From IMG/VR virus record IMGVR_UViG_3300032287_001212, positions 1-27,031 of that record: 27,031 nucleotides of DNA; one strand, written 5' to 3'. This DNA is from a virus. Of the stretch, positions 14,783 to 21,969 are shown in pieces. The first letter of the stretch is position 1. Each line of letters opens with the position of its first letter. Below the pieces are notes generated by a model. That model saw only the letters and a list, made by a program, of their open reading frames with translations. It was not told the origin of the DNA and did no database searches. The position numbers were made by a program, and so were the translations under genes.

Positions 14783-15455
14783 TCAAGAACTTCTCTACCC
14801 TCTCCATCCATTCTTTCTTATAGCGCTCGAATTCATGACCAGTGGTTGTGAATTCTTGCGTTGTCCCATCCTGTACCGACACTAGTACCACGCCGTAATT
14901 AATGTTTGTTCCATGCACAATATCGTGTGCCATGGCGTACGCAGCTAACTGGTGAAAGTAGTCGCCAATCCACTCATGCCGCTTAGGCTTGATGCTCTGC
15001 TTAAAGTCAACAATCGCCTCTTTCCCTCTGTAGACAGCGACTAAATCGGTCGTCCCAGCGTACTTGTCTGGATAGTACACGGGGACTTCTGACCCCCATA
15101 TCTCATCAATATTAGGAAAGAACTTGTTGATGAGCCTGTGCCCCATCTCGTAACCACGCAACTGCAGCCAATCCTCTGCTACAGGCAACGGCTCACCCGC
15201 GATGAAGGACTCCATCACCTGATGCATGGCGGTCCCTACGTGCGCAGCGTCTCGCTTTATGCGCTCCGCTTCCTCCGCACCAATCCTCGCGGCCCACGCT
15301 TCAAGGCTTGCGTTGTCCTTGGTAGCGGACAGGATGGTTGTCACGCTAGGCATATGCCCATTTTTCTCGCTTTTGTATACACGTCCCGTGGATGTGTCCA
15401 CTCTTTCCATTTTTTGATACACGTAGGGGCTGGATACTTTGATTAGATTAGCCAT
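14763..15455 (-). CDS. PD-(D/E)XK exonuclease, RecB/Cas4-like
   Basis: A 230-aa single-domain nuclease. The motifs are a GTAMHQ motif (74-79, RecB-type His), Glu123 in GSEVPVYY, Asp137 in AGTTDLVAV, the core D-x-K as Asp150/Lys152 in AIVDFKQS, and QLAAYAMA (169-176, motif IV Q...Y). Together they match Cas4/RecB-type phage exonucleases that trim DNA ends in recombination or genome processing. I see no four-cysteine iron-sulfur cluster as in Cas4 proper. A GGGAGAGGAG stretch precedes the ATG. It overlaps the SNF2 helicase stop by 13 nt, so both are one transcript, probably acting together on DNA ends or forks. Confidence 0.88.
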   Translation of the reverse strand: MANLIKVSSPYVYQKMERVDTSTGRVYKSEKNGHMPSVTTILSATKDNASLEAWAARIGAEEAERIKRDAAHVGTAMHQVMESFIAGEPLPVAEDWLQLRGYEMGHRLINKFFPNIDEIWGSEVPVYYPDKYAGTTDLVAVYRGKEAIVDFKQSIKPKRHEWIGDYFHQLAAYAMAHDIVHGTNINYGVVLVSVQDGTTQEFTTTGHEFERYKKEWMERVEKFLTKTSEA

Positions 15456-16894
15456 GCCTTTAGCTCCTCTCCCATAACTTGGTTGGCAATATTGATTTTG
15501 TCTCGCAATGCTTTGACTATCTTTTCATCCACGGTTTTGGGGCAGATCAAATCGACGTAGGTCACGTTTTTAGTCTGCCCGATACGGTGAGCGCGGTCCT
15601 CTGATTGCAGGCGCTTCTCTAAGTCAAAGGAGTTGCTGTAGTACACCACGATGCTGGCAGCCGTTAGCGTCAAGCCGTACCCGCCTGTGCTGGGGTTGCC
15701 CACAAAGAAGCGCATTGCGCTATCCGGATTCTGAAACTCTGACACTACGCGCTGGCGTTCATCCCCCGACGTGTCTCCGTAGTAAGTGCCCACTGCGCTC
15801 ATACCGTAGGCTTCCTGTAGCGCTAACTTAATTGCTTCGATGTCATGGCGGTAATTTGCCCAGATGATCATCTTGCCATCCGACTCTTCCGTCACATTCA
15901 AGAGTTCTTTAATACGGTTGTTCGGAAGGTGAATTACGGTGCCATCATCAAGCTTCACGTGCCCACAGACGATCTGATGCAGGCGCATGATCTGGGTTAG
16001 CGCGTTGACCGTGGACACCAGCCCTTCGCTAAACTGCGCCAGCGCCATTAACCGCATCTCGTTATATGCCTTTACCTGTTCTTCAGTAAGGTCAACCTCA
16101 CGCTTAACGTACAGCTTCTCTGGTAGGTCTAAGCACTCTTCCTTGGTTACCCTAAAGGAGAACTTGTCCAGCTTTTCTTTTAGCTCGTCCAAATGCCTAA
16201 AGCCCAGTATCTGTTTAAAGCTATGCGTTGCCAGTTGGCGTTCCTGAAGGACCGCGTACCGCGCTTGGAAGGTATAGAAGCTGGCATGCCCTAAACAGTT
16301 GTACGACAGAAACGCGCACTGCTGATACAGGTCCATAGGACTCTTGGTCACAGGAGAGCCTGTCATGATGCGTCGATAATGCGCTTCTTTGCCTACCTTC
16401 AGTGCGTTCTTCGCACGTGCCGCTGATGGCGTTTTGATCGTCGTAGATTCATCAATTGCCATAAATCCGTTATGGCAGAGTAAGTACCTACTAGCGAATT
16501 TAACGCCCTTTTCAGTAGACAGTGCTTCGATATTCATGACCAATATCTTTAAGTCTTCGCTCACTGAAAACAATTTATCTAACGCTTCTTTTTCTGCTTT
16601 CTTAGGATTCGGTGACCACAGTGCCATCTGATACACCACATGCGCAGGCATGTGTTTGGGTATCTCTGTATCCATCCAATTTCTATATACACCCTTGGGT
16701 GCAATGATTAATGCTGCATTAATTTCGCCGCGATCATACAACATGGCTATATTATTAATTAGCATAAAGCTCTTACCGGTCCCCATCTCCGAAAAGATAG
16801 CGGCCACTCGCTTCTCCCAAAAGCGCATTAAATAAGCCTGTTGATGTACAAAAGGTTTATTTTTATATGGGTATGTTTCTAAAAATTTATCCAT
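15443..16894 (-). CDS. SNF2-type SF2 helicase/ATPase
   Basis: A 483-aa helicase from ATG 16894. Helicase motifs: Walker A FSEMGTGKSF (34-43), motif II AIDES (146-150, replacing DEAH), motif III MTGSP (177-181), and, in the second RecA lobe, motif V GGYGLTLTAAS and motif VI EDRAHRIGQ. The last is diagnostic of the SNF2 group. It is ATP-dependent DNA translocase-like rather than a replicative hexamer. A GTG at 16930 would extend it by 12 residues, but it falls close to the predicted - strand transcription start, so ATG 16894 is preferred. Phage SNF2 proteins commonly accompany PolA/exonuclease replication sets; the precise role is unknown. Confidence 0.88.
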   Translation of the reverse strand: MDKFLETYPYKNKPFVHQQAYLMRFWEKRVAAIFSEMGTGKSFMLINNIAMLYDRGEINAALIIAPKGVYRNWMDTEIPKHMPAHVVYQMALWSPNPKKAEKEALDKLFSVSEDLKILVMNIEALSTEKGVKFASRYLLCHNGFMAIDESTTIKTPSAARAKNALKVGKEAHYRRIMTGSPVTKSPMDLYQQCAFLSYNCLGHASFYTFQARYAVLQERQLATHSFKQILGFRHLDELKEKLDKFSFRVTKEECLDLPEKLYVKREVDLTEEQVKAYNEMRLMALAQFSEGLVSTVNALTQIMRLHQIVCGHVKLDDGTVIHLPNNRIKELLNVTEESDGKMIIWANYRHDIEAIKLALQEAYGMSAVGTYYGDTSGDERQRVVSEFQNPDSAMRFFVGNPSTGGYGLTLTAASIVVYYSNSFDLEKRLQSEDRAHRIGQTKNVTYVDLICPKTVDEKIVKALRDKINIANQVMGEELKAWLI

Positions 16895-16917
16895 AGCATT
16901 CTTTCTTTCTAAAGGGG

Positions 16918-16947
16918 TTGCAATTCCCACGGAACTAAGTGTACACT
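16918..16947 (+). promoter_or_regulatory. Putative sigma70-like promoter for replication operon
   Basis: TTGCAA at 16918-16923 and TACACT at 16942-16947 are separated by 18 bp. The expected start near 16954 would leave a leader of about 24 nt before the GTG at 16978, which is preceded by AAAGGAG. Confidence 0.45.
16938..16947 (-). promoter_or_regulatory. Palindromic -10 element, putative divergent promoter
   Basis: AGTGTACACT is a perfect 10-bp palindrome, so the same bases give TACACT on both strands. It lies in the only divergent gap in the window. A - strand start near 16931 would serve the SNF2/exonuclease pair with a leader of about 36 nt to ATG 16894. No good -35 is visible on the - strand. 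It could also be an operator. Confidence 0.35.
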
Positions 16948-16977
16948 AATCGCTCGTACCTAGAAAGGAGAAATGAA

Positions 16978-17328
16978 GTGCCTAAAGTCTTTGTCGTCTC
17001 TGAAACAAGTCAACACAACATTGCAAGTGCAATGGACTTTGGAGACATTGAAACGATCTTGCCACCTAATGCGCAAGTGGCCTTCTCTGTTGCACCCACT
17101 GTCAAACGAGCTTATCGCGTATTAGATAAGTTTTGTGATGATGATTATCTATTGTTCATAGGTGATCCAACTGCTATGGCAATCGTATCTGCTGTAGCAG
17201 CAGAAAAAAATAACGGACGATTCAAATGTTTAAAGTGGGACAAATTTGAACGTCGTTATATCCCGATCCAAGTTGATCTACACCCCAAGAAAGGAGAAAT
17301 GGCAAATGAGTTTGACGAATATATTTGA
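16978..17328 (+). CDS. Conserved phage protein, first gene of replication operon
   Basis: A 116-aa protein (MPKVFVVSETSQHNIASAMD...) starting with GTG. The AAAGGAG at 16964-16970, 7 nt upstream, decides this start over the out-of-frame ATG 16973. The DDDYLLFIGDPTAMAIVSAVA segment (about 66-86) and FKCLKWDKFERRYIPIQVDL end are what I recall from a conserved small family next to phage exonuclease and SSB genes. Function unknown. The fold looks like a Rossmann-type alpha/beta arrangement (a strand, GDP, then a helix), but no cofactor site is provable. It overlaps the next gene by 23 nt. Confidence 0.75.
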   Translation: MPKVFVVSETSQHNIASAMDFGDIETILPPNAQVAFSVAPTVKRAYRVLDKFCDDDYLLFIGDPTAMAIVSAVAAEKNNGRFKCLKWDKFERRYIPIQVDLHPKKGEMANEFDEYI

Positions 17329-17860
17329 GCAGGATGCCGATGCCCTGCAGGTAAAGGATACCGATCTAGTAGGTATCTCTGCACTAGCAAAACGTGCAAA
17401 GCAACTTGAGAAAGAACTCGAGGATCAAGAAACAGTTGTAAAAGAAAAGAAAGAGCAGTACCGAAAACTAATCGAGGAAGCGATTCCTGAAGCGTTAGCT
17501 GGTTTAGGTATGAAGTCGTTCAAGATGGAAGATGGTTCATCCATCGAAGTCAAATCTTTTTACTCTGCGTCAATCTCTGAAGCACGTAGAGCAGAAGCGT
17601 TTGAATGGCTGCGAAACAATAACTTCGGTGACTTGATTAAGAACACCGTATCAGTTCGCTTTGGACGCGGAGAAGAACAGTTATGTCAGCGCGCTATGGA
17701 GATGCTTACATCAAGTGGCTTTCCTGTAGAGCAAGCTGAAAAGGTTGAACCTATGACGTTAAAAGCATGGGTCAAAGAACGAGTGGAAAAAGGGTCCGAG
17801 TTTCCCTCTGAGTTGTTTGGTGTTTATATCGGCCAAAAAGCGACAATTAAGTCAGTCTAA
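17306..17860 (+). CDS. Conserved phage coiled-coil protein in replication operon
   Basis: A 184-aa protein from ATG 17306, with AAGGAG at 17291-17296 nine bases upstream. Residues about 20-65 are a charged coiled coil (RAKQLEKELEDQETVVKEKK). A globular part follows (DGSSIEVKSFYSASISEARR; LIKNTVSVRFGRGE), ending with PMTLKAWVKERVEKG and LFGVYIGQKATIK. I recall similar proteins from many aquatic and proteobacterial phages, always near SSB and polymerase genes, but know no biochemical function. Its role in replication is inferred from this neighbourhood. The start at 17246 would run into the upstream gene and is rejected. Confidence 0.75.
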   Translation: MSLTNIFEQDADALQVKDTDLVGISALAKRAKQLEKELEDQETVVKEKKEQYRKLIEEAIPEALAGLGMKSFKMEDGSSIEVKSFYSASISEARRAEAFEWLRNNNFGDLIKNTVSVRFGRGEEQLCQRAMEMLTSSGFPVEQAEKVEPMTLKAWVKERVEKGSEFPSELFGVYIGQKATIKSV

Positions 17861-17881
17861 TTTATTCAAGGAGCAAGAACC

Positions 17882-18652
17882 ATGGCAAAAGGAACAGCAG
17901 TGGCAGAAGCCACAACAGGTAACGCATTAGTACTCATGAGCAGTTTTGAAGAGGATGCGCAGTCCGGCTTTGATGGCATGAATCAGGAAGACTTTGCGCT
18001 TCCGTTTCTAAAGCTACTAACCAATACCTCACCAGAGATTGGCGATGTAGAAGGTGCAGTGCCGGGTATGATCTATAACAGCGTTACAGGGACTCTCTTC
18101 GATGGTAAGAAGGGTATTCTGGTAGTTCCCTGTGCATACGTCAGGCAGTATATTGAATGGGCACCGCGTGGCAGCGGCTCTGGCGCACCTATAGCGATTT
18201 ACCCCAGTACTAGCGACATCCTCTCCAAAACTCATCGTGAGCCCGGAGAGAATCGGGATTACCTCGACAACGGTAATTACATCGAGAACACTGCCAATCA
18301 CTATGTGATGGTGTTGGATGATAACGGTGTACCTTCGCCCGCATTAATTGTGCTGAAATCCACGCAATTAAAGAAGTCGCGTAAGTGGAACAGCATGATG
18401 ATGTCTATAAAAATGCCGGGCAAGAATGGTTTATTCACGCCTCCGATGTACTCACAAATCTATCGTTTGACCACGGTCAAAGAATCAAACGACAAGGGCC
18501 AGTGGTTTGGTTGGGAAGTGGGTCACGTCAGTGCGATTGAAGATGCCAGTGTGTTTCAAGGAGCAAAAACTTTTGCCGCGTCTGTATCGTCAGGCGATGT
18601 AAAAGTGAAGCATTCGGATGAAGAGGCTACCTCTCCTTCTGCAGTGTTTTAA
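17882..18652 (+). CDS. Putative ssDNA-binding protein
   Basis: A 256-aa protein with a flexible N-terminus, a beta-rich core (about 30-220, with DFALPFLKLL, FDGKKGILVVPCAYVRQYIEWAPRG, FGWEVGHVSAIED) and a low-complexity acidic tail ending HSDEEATSPSAVF. Such acidic tails with a terminal aromatic residue are characteristic of phage SSBs such as T7 gp2.5, where they contact polymerase and helicase. Related aquatic-phage proteins are commonly annotated as ssDNA-binding, but no conserved fold signature is provable here. AAGGAG lies 8 nt before ATG 17882. Confidence 0.5.
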   Translation: MAKGTAVAEATTGNALVLMSSFEEDAQSGFDGMNQEDFALPFLKLLTNTSPEIGDVEGAVPGMIYNSVTGTLFDGKKGILVVPCAYVRQYIEWAPRGSGSGAPIAIYPSTSDILSKTHREPGENRDYLDNGNYIENTANHYVMVLDDNGVPSPALIVLKSTQLKKSRKWNSMMMSIKMPGKNGLFTPPMYSQIYRLTTVKESNDKGQWFGWEVGHVSAIEDASVFQGAKTFAASVSSGDVKVKHSDEEATSPSAVF

Positions 18653-18658
18653 TTGTGT

Positions 18659-18692
18659 GGGCCTGAAACCGTAAGGGAGTAGGGCCCTTTTT
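18659..18692 (+). terminator. Candidate intrinsic terminator after SSB-like gene
   Basis: GGGCC (18659-18663) can pair with GGCCC (18683-18687), followed directly by five T (18688-18692). The stem is only 5 bp with a 19-nt loop, so it may only attenuate. It would reduce transcription from the SSB-like gene into the primase. Confidence 0.4.
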
Positions 18693-18708
18693 GCCTGAGA
18701 AAGCAGAA

Positions 18709-20241
18709 ATGACTGACATCACCAAATTCAAATCGATTTTTGAGGGATTGGATATTGCTTATGGCACCTACAAAATCGAGAGGGCTAAGGACAGTGGCAA
18801 GCAGGCGGGAAAGGCTGTTGTCGTTCGTAAACCACCAACTGACGATTTGTGGGTTGCTCACTTGGAAGGTGTTGAGCCTTCCCTTGGCATTATTCCTATT
18901 CGCGCTGATAACCACTGCATATGGGGTTGTATTGATATCGATCAGTACCCTCTGGATCATGCGGGCCTTATTGCGAAAGTTCGTAGGTTAAATCTTCCCT
19001 TAGTTGTGTGCCGCAGTAAATCAGGTGGCGCTCACATATTTTTATTTGTTAAGACCCCTATTCCTGCTGCTGAGATGCAGAGGTTTTTAAACACGTGTGC
19101 GAGTTTACTTGGAGAAGCTGGTCGTGAAATTTTCCCGAAACAAACTGAAATCCTTGTTGAGCGCGGTGACACAGGCAACTTCCTTAACCTTCCGTATTTC
19201 GGGGGTGAAGAAACCATGCGTTACGCGATTAATGACGATGGAACAGCTTCCTCGCTTGATGAGTTCTATGCTCTCTACGACAAGTATGCCCAAGACGTGC
19301 CGCTTGTTCATCCGGAAGAGGCGAAAAAAGAAGCTGACAGCCCCGCAAAGGACGGCCCCCCTTGTCTACAGGCATTGTGTGGTCAGGGATTTCCGGAAGG
19401 CACTCGCAACAACGGCTTATTTAACATCGGCATCTATTTAAAAAAAGCCGCCCCGGGTGAGTGGGAAAACAAACTCATGGAATACAACATGAAGTACTTT
19501 GGGCCGCCATTGCCGCTCAATGAACTTCAGATCATTACTAAGCAGCTGAATAAAAAAGATTACAAGTACAAGTGCAAAGACGCACCGTTAAGCAGCTTCT
19601 GCAATTCTGGTTTGTGTAGAACACGCAAACATGGTGTAGGTGCTGACGGTCCTGACGCACCACAAATATCAAGCCTATCAAAATACAACTCTGAGCCACC
19701 GTTGTGGTTCTTGGACGTGAATGGTAAACGCATTGAGCTCGACACTGATCAACTGTTTAACCAGCCGCAGTTCCAAAAGTCCTGCGTTGAACGCTTGAAC
19801 GTTTTGCCGCCTACACTGCGCAGACAAGATTGGGAAAGCTTTTTAAACAGTTTGCTGCGTGAGATGGTGGAGCTTGAGCAGATACAAGATGCACCTGAAG
19901 ACACTAGCTACACAGGTCGCTTCACTGATCTACTAGAAGAGTTTACTACTCACTTGCAACAAGCCATGGACCGTGAAGAGATTCTTATGGGCCGCCCGTG
20001 GACGAGTGAAGAAGATGCGATGGTGTACTTTCGCATCAAAGATTTAGAAGCACATTTAAAGCGCAGTAGTTTTACTAGTATGTCTGCACCTCGCATGGCC
20101 CAGAAACTTCGCGACATAGGTGGTGAGCCTATCAGCTTATTTCTAAAAGGCCGTTCTGTACGTACTTGGCGGGTCCCACGTTTCGCGCGCCAAGAGTCAC
20201 CCTTTGAAACGCCTGAACACAGAAAAGGAGCATTCTTCTAA
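18709..20241 (+). CDS. Archaeo-eukaryotic-type primase (TOTE-like AEP)
   Basis: A 510-aa protein. Catalytic features of the AEP superfamily: DxD at Asp76/Asp78 in CIDIDQY, the SxxGGxH motif at about 103-109 (SKSGGAH), and IFPKQTEI and GNFLNLPYF (about 141-164). This set most closely recalls the primase domain of TOTE-type systems. A helical part (about 215-280, EGTRNNGLFNIGIYL) resembles PriCT-like domains, and Cys289, Cys298, Cys303 suggest a metal-binding cluster. It would make primers for the PolA encoded downstream. ATG 18709 replaces the TTG at 18691, which falls inside the T-run of the hairpin. The C-terminal part (about 400-510) is unassigned. Confidence 0.82.
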   Translation: MTDITKFKSIFEGLDIAYGTYKIERAKDSGKQAGKAVVVRKPPTDDLWVAHLEGVEPSLGIIPIRADNHCIWGCIDIDQYPLDHAGLIAKVRRLNLPLVVCRSKSGGAHIFLFVKTPIPAAEMQRFLNTCASLLGEAGREIFPKQTEILVERGDTGNFLNLPYFGGEETMRYAINDDGTASSLDEFYALYDKYAQDVPLVHPEEAKKEADSPAKDGPPCLQALCGQGFPEGTRNNGLFNIGIYLKKAAPGEWENKLMEYNMKYFGPPLPLNELQIITKQLNKKDYKYKCKDAPLSSFCNSGLCRTRKHGVGADGPDAPQISSLSKYNSEPPLWFLDVNGKRIELDTDQLFNQPQFQKSCVERLNVLPPTLRRQDWESFLNSLLREMVELEQIQDAPEDTSYTGRFTDLLEEFTTHLQQAMDREEILMGRPWTSEEDAMVYFRIKDLEAHLKRSSFTSMSAPRMAQKLRDIGGEPISLFLKGRSVRTWRVPRFARQESPFETPEHRKGAFF

Positions 20242-20483
20242 TGGACATTCTCGAACTCCCAAAATTTAAAGATGCCGAACTAGGTATCTGCACCACGTGG
20301 CATGGCAAAGAACTTGTAGAACGTATCGTCTACGAGGGCATAGGTATGGTTCATATTCTTGTTAAGCAAGAAGGCATGAGCGAAGAAGAAGCGGCTGAGT
20401 ATATTGAACGTGAGTTTGTGTTTAAGTTTGCAGGGGACACACAGCCCATTATTCTTTGGTCCTCAGATGAACCCCGTACATAA
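20241..20483 (+). CDS. Small protein between primase and helicase, 80 aa
   Basis: An 80-aa acidic protein, TAATG-coupled to the primase and overlapping the helicase gene by 17 nt. It has a helical segment (EGMSEEEAAEYIEREFVFKF, about 44-63) and a short N-terminal strand-rich part. No family is recognised. Being locked between primase and helicase suggests it works with replication, for example as an adaptor, but this is inference. AAAGGAG lies about 11 nt upstream of ATG 20241. Confidence 0.7.
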   Translation: MDILELPKFKDAELGICTTWHGKELVERIVYEGIGMVHILVKQEGMSEEEAAEYIEREFVFKFAGDTQPIILWSSDEPRT

Positions 20484-21969
20484 AGTATTTGGCCCCCCGG
20501 GGTCTGGCAAGACTACCTATCTTCTTGGTTTAGCTGAAAGCAAGCTAGAAGAGGGAGTCGCTGCCAACAGCATTGGATACTTTGCGTTTACACGAAAGGC
20601 CGCATCAGAGGCCAAGGACCGTGCGATAAAGAAGTTCCCTCATTTAAAAGGGGAGATAGATTTTCCATGGTTTAGAACGTTGCACAGTCTAGCTTATCGC
20701 TGCTTAGGTTTATCGGGCAAAGATGTAATGAAGCCAGAGCACTACAGAGAGTTTGCGCGAGAAGTTGGGTTAGACATGAGCATAGATACAGGAGAAGAAG
20801 ATTTTGTTATTAGAACAGATAACCCCATCCTTAACGAGATCAATATCGCGCGTGTCCGTGGGACAGACCTCAAGACTCATTACAATTGTAGTGCGCTTAA
20901 AATCGAGTGGCACCATTTTGAGTATGTCGAACGTGCTTACAGAAACTACAAAGAATCCAAGAATCTGCTGGATTTTACTGACATGCTCGAACACGTCGTT
21001 AGAGAGCCTGAATATCTGCCTCGATTGGGAGTCCTCATTATCGACGAAGCGCAAGACCTATCGCAGCTACAGTGGCAATTGGTCTTCGAGCTTATTAGAA
21101 GAGCGGATCAGACGTACATTGCCGGAGACGACGATCAAGCCGTGTATGTATGGGCCGGTGCTGACGTGCAGACCTTCCTTGGTATCCAAGGTGAAATCAA
21201 AATTCTTGAAAAGTCTTATCGCGTTCCTGCGTTAATCCACAATCTCGCCAACCGCGTAGTAAATCGAATTCGCACACGACAAGATAAAACGTGGAGTCCA
21301 CGTGAAGAAGCAGGCGTACTAAAAACGTACGACCGATTTGAGAGCGTTGATCTTACTACCGGTGAGTGGCTTGTTCTTGCTTCAACGAATTACATGCTGA
21401 ACGACTTGCATGAATGGATCAAGTCACAAGGATTGCTGTTCGAGCGTTATGGACAACGGAGCGTCTCAGAAAAAACGCTGATTGCTGTCATGGGCTGGGA
21501 GACATTGCGCAAGGGTAAAGAAATAGATTCGCAGACAGTCGAGACGGTGTACAAGCATCTAGGGACAGAGTTTGTTAAACGTGGGCACAAGTCACTTAAA
21601 ACACTGGACCCAGAAAAGCTATACACCATCGACATGTTAGAAGCAGATCACGGGTTACTCACTCGCGACATCTGGCATGAGGTGCTAACAAAGATTAGTG
21701 AGAACCAACGTAGCTACATTATTTCTCTGCTTCGTCGTGGCGTGAAACTCACGGGGGACGTTCCCATTCGACTCTCCACGATCCACGGAGCAAAAGGCGG
21801 GGAGGCGGACAACGTCTTACTGATCACGGACCTCTCGCCTAAGTTCGCTAACGAGTATGCAAAGAACTCTGACGACATTAATCGTCTGCTGTATGTAGGC
21901 ATTACTCGCGCCAGACAATCGCTGCATATCATCCTTCCTAAAAACGAACAAAAAGGATTTAGATTTTGA
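20467..21969 (+). CDS. UvrD/PcrA-type SF1 DNA helicase
   Basis: A 500-aa helicase from ATG 20467. Motifs: Walker A GPPGSGKTT (9-17), Ia YFAFTRKAASEA, the TLHSLAYR segment (71-78), motif II IIDEAQD (191-197), motif III IAGDDDQAVYVWAG (218-231), IV KSYRVP, V STIHGAKGGEADNV, and VI NRLLYVGITRARQ (about 472-484). It is shorter than bacterial UvrD (about 720 aa) but keeps all core SF1A motifs. Likely role: 3'-5' unwinding at the fork, ahead of PolA. The upstream GTG at 20404 is rejected as it would extend deep into the 80-aa gene. Confidence 0.9.
   Translation: MNPVHKVFGPPGSGKTTYLLGLAESKLEEGVAANSIGYFAFTRKAASEAKDRAIKKFPHLKGEIDFPWFRTLHSLAYRCLGLSGKDVMKPEHYREFAREVGLDMSIDTGEEDFVIRTDNPILNEINIARVRGTDLKTHYNCSALKIEWHHFEYVERAYRNYKESKNLLDFTDMLEHVVREPEYLPRLGVLIIDEAQDLSQLQWQLVFELIRRADQTYIAGDDDQAVYVWAGADVQTFLGIQGEIKILEKSYRVPALIHNLANRVVNRIRTRQDKTWSPREEAGVLKTYDRFESVDLTTGEWLVLASTNYMLNDLHEWIKSQGLLFERYGQRSVSEKTLIAVMGWETLRKGKEIDSQTVETVYKHLGTEFVKRGHKSLKTLDPEKLYTIDMLEADHGLLTRDIWHEVLTKISENQRSYIISLLRRGVKLTGDVPIRLSTIHGAKGGEADNVLLITDLSPKFANEYAKNSDDINRLLYVGITRARQSLHIILPKNEQKGFRF
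21953..21968 (+). promoter_or_regulatory. RBS supporting a TTG start for PolA
   Basis: AAGGA at 21953-21957 is 8 nt from TTG 21966, whose last two bases overlap the helicase TGA (TTGA). The next in-frame ATG, at 21978, lies 20 nt from this site, too far for normal initiation. The evidence therefore favours the TTG start. Confidence 0.5.

Noticed and set aside
14763-16894. Cas4/SNF2 pair as a defence island
   Set aside because: Both genes also fit ordinary phage replication and recombination modules, no CRISPR or restriction partner is present, and they sit next to the replication operon.
16973-17128. ATG start at 16973 in a different frame
   Set aside because: Only 2 nt from the ribosome binding site and gives a short unrelated peptide; GTG 16978 at 7 nt yields the conserved protein.
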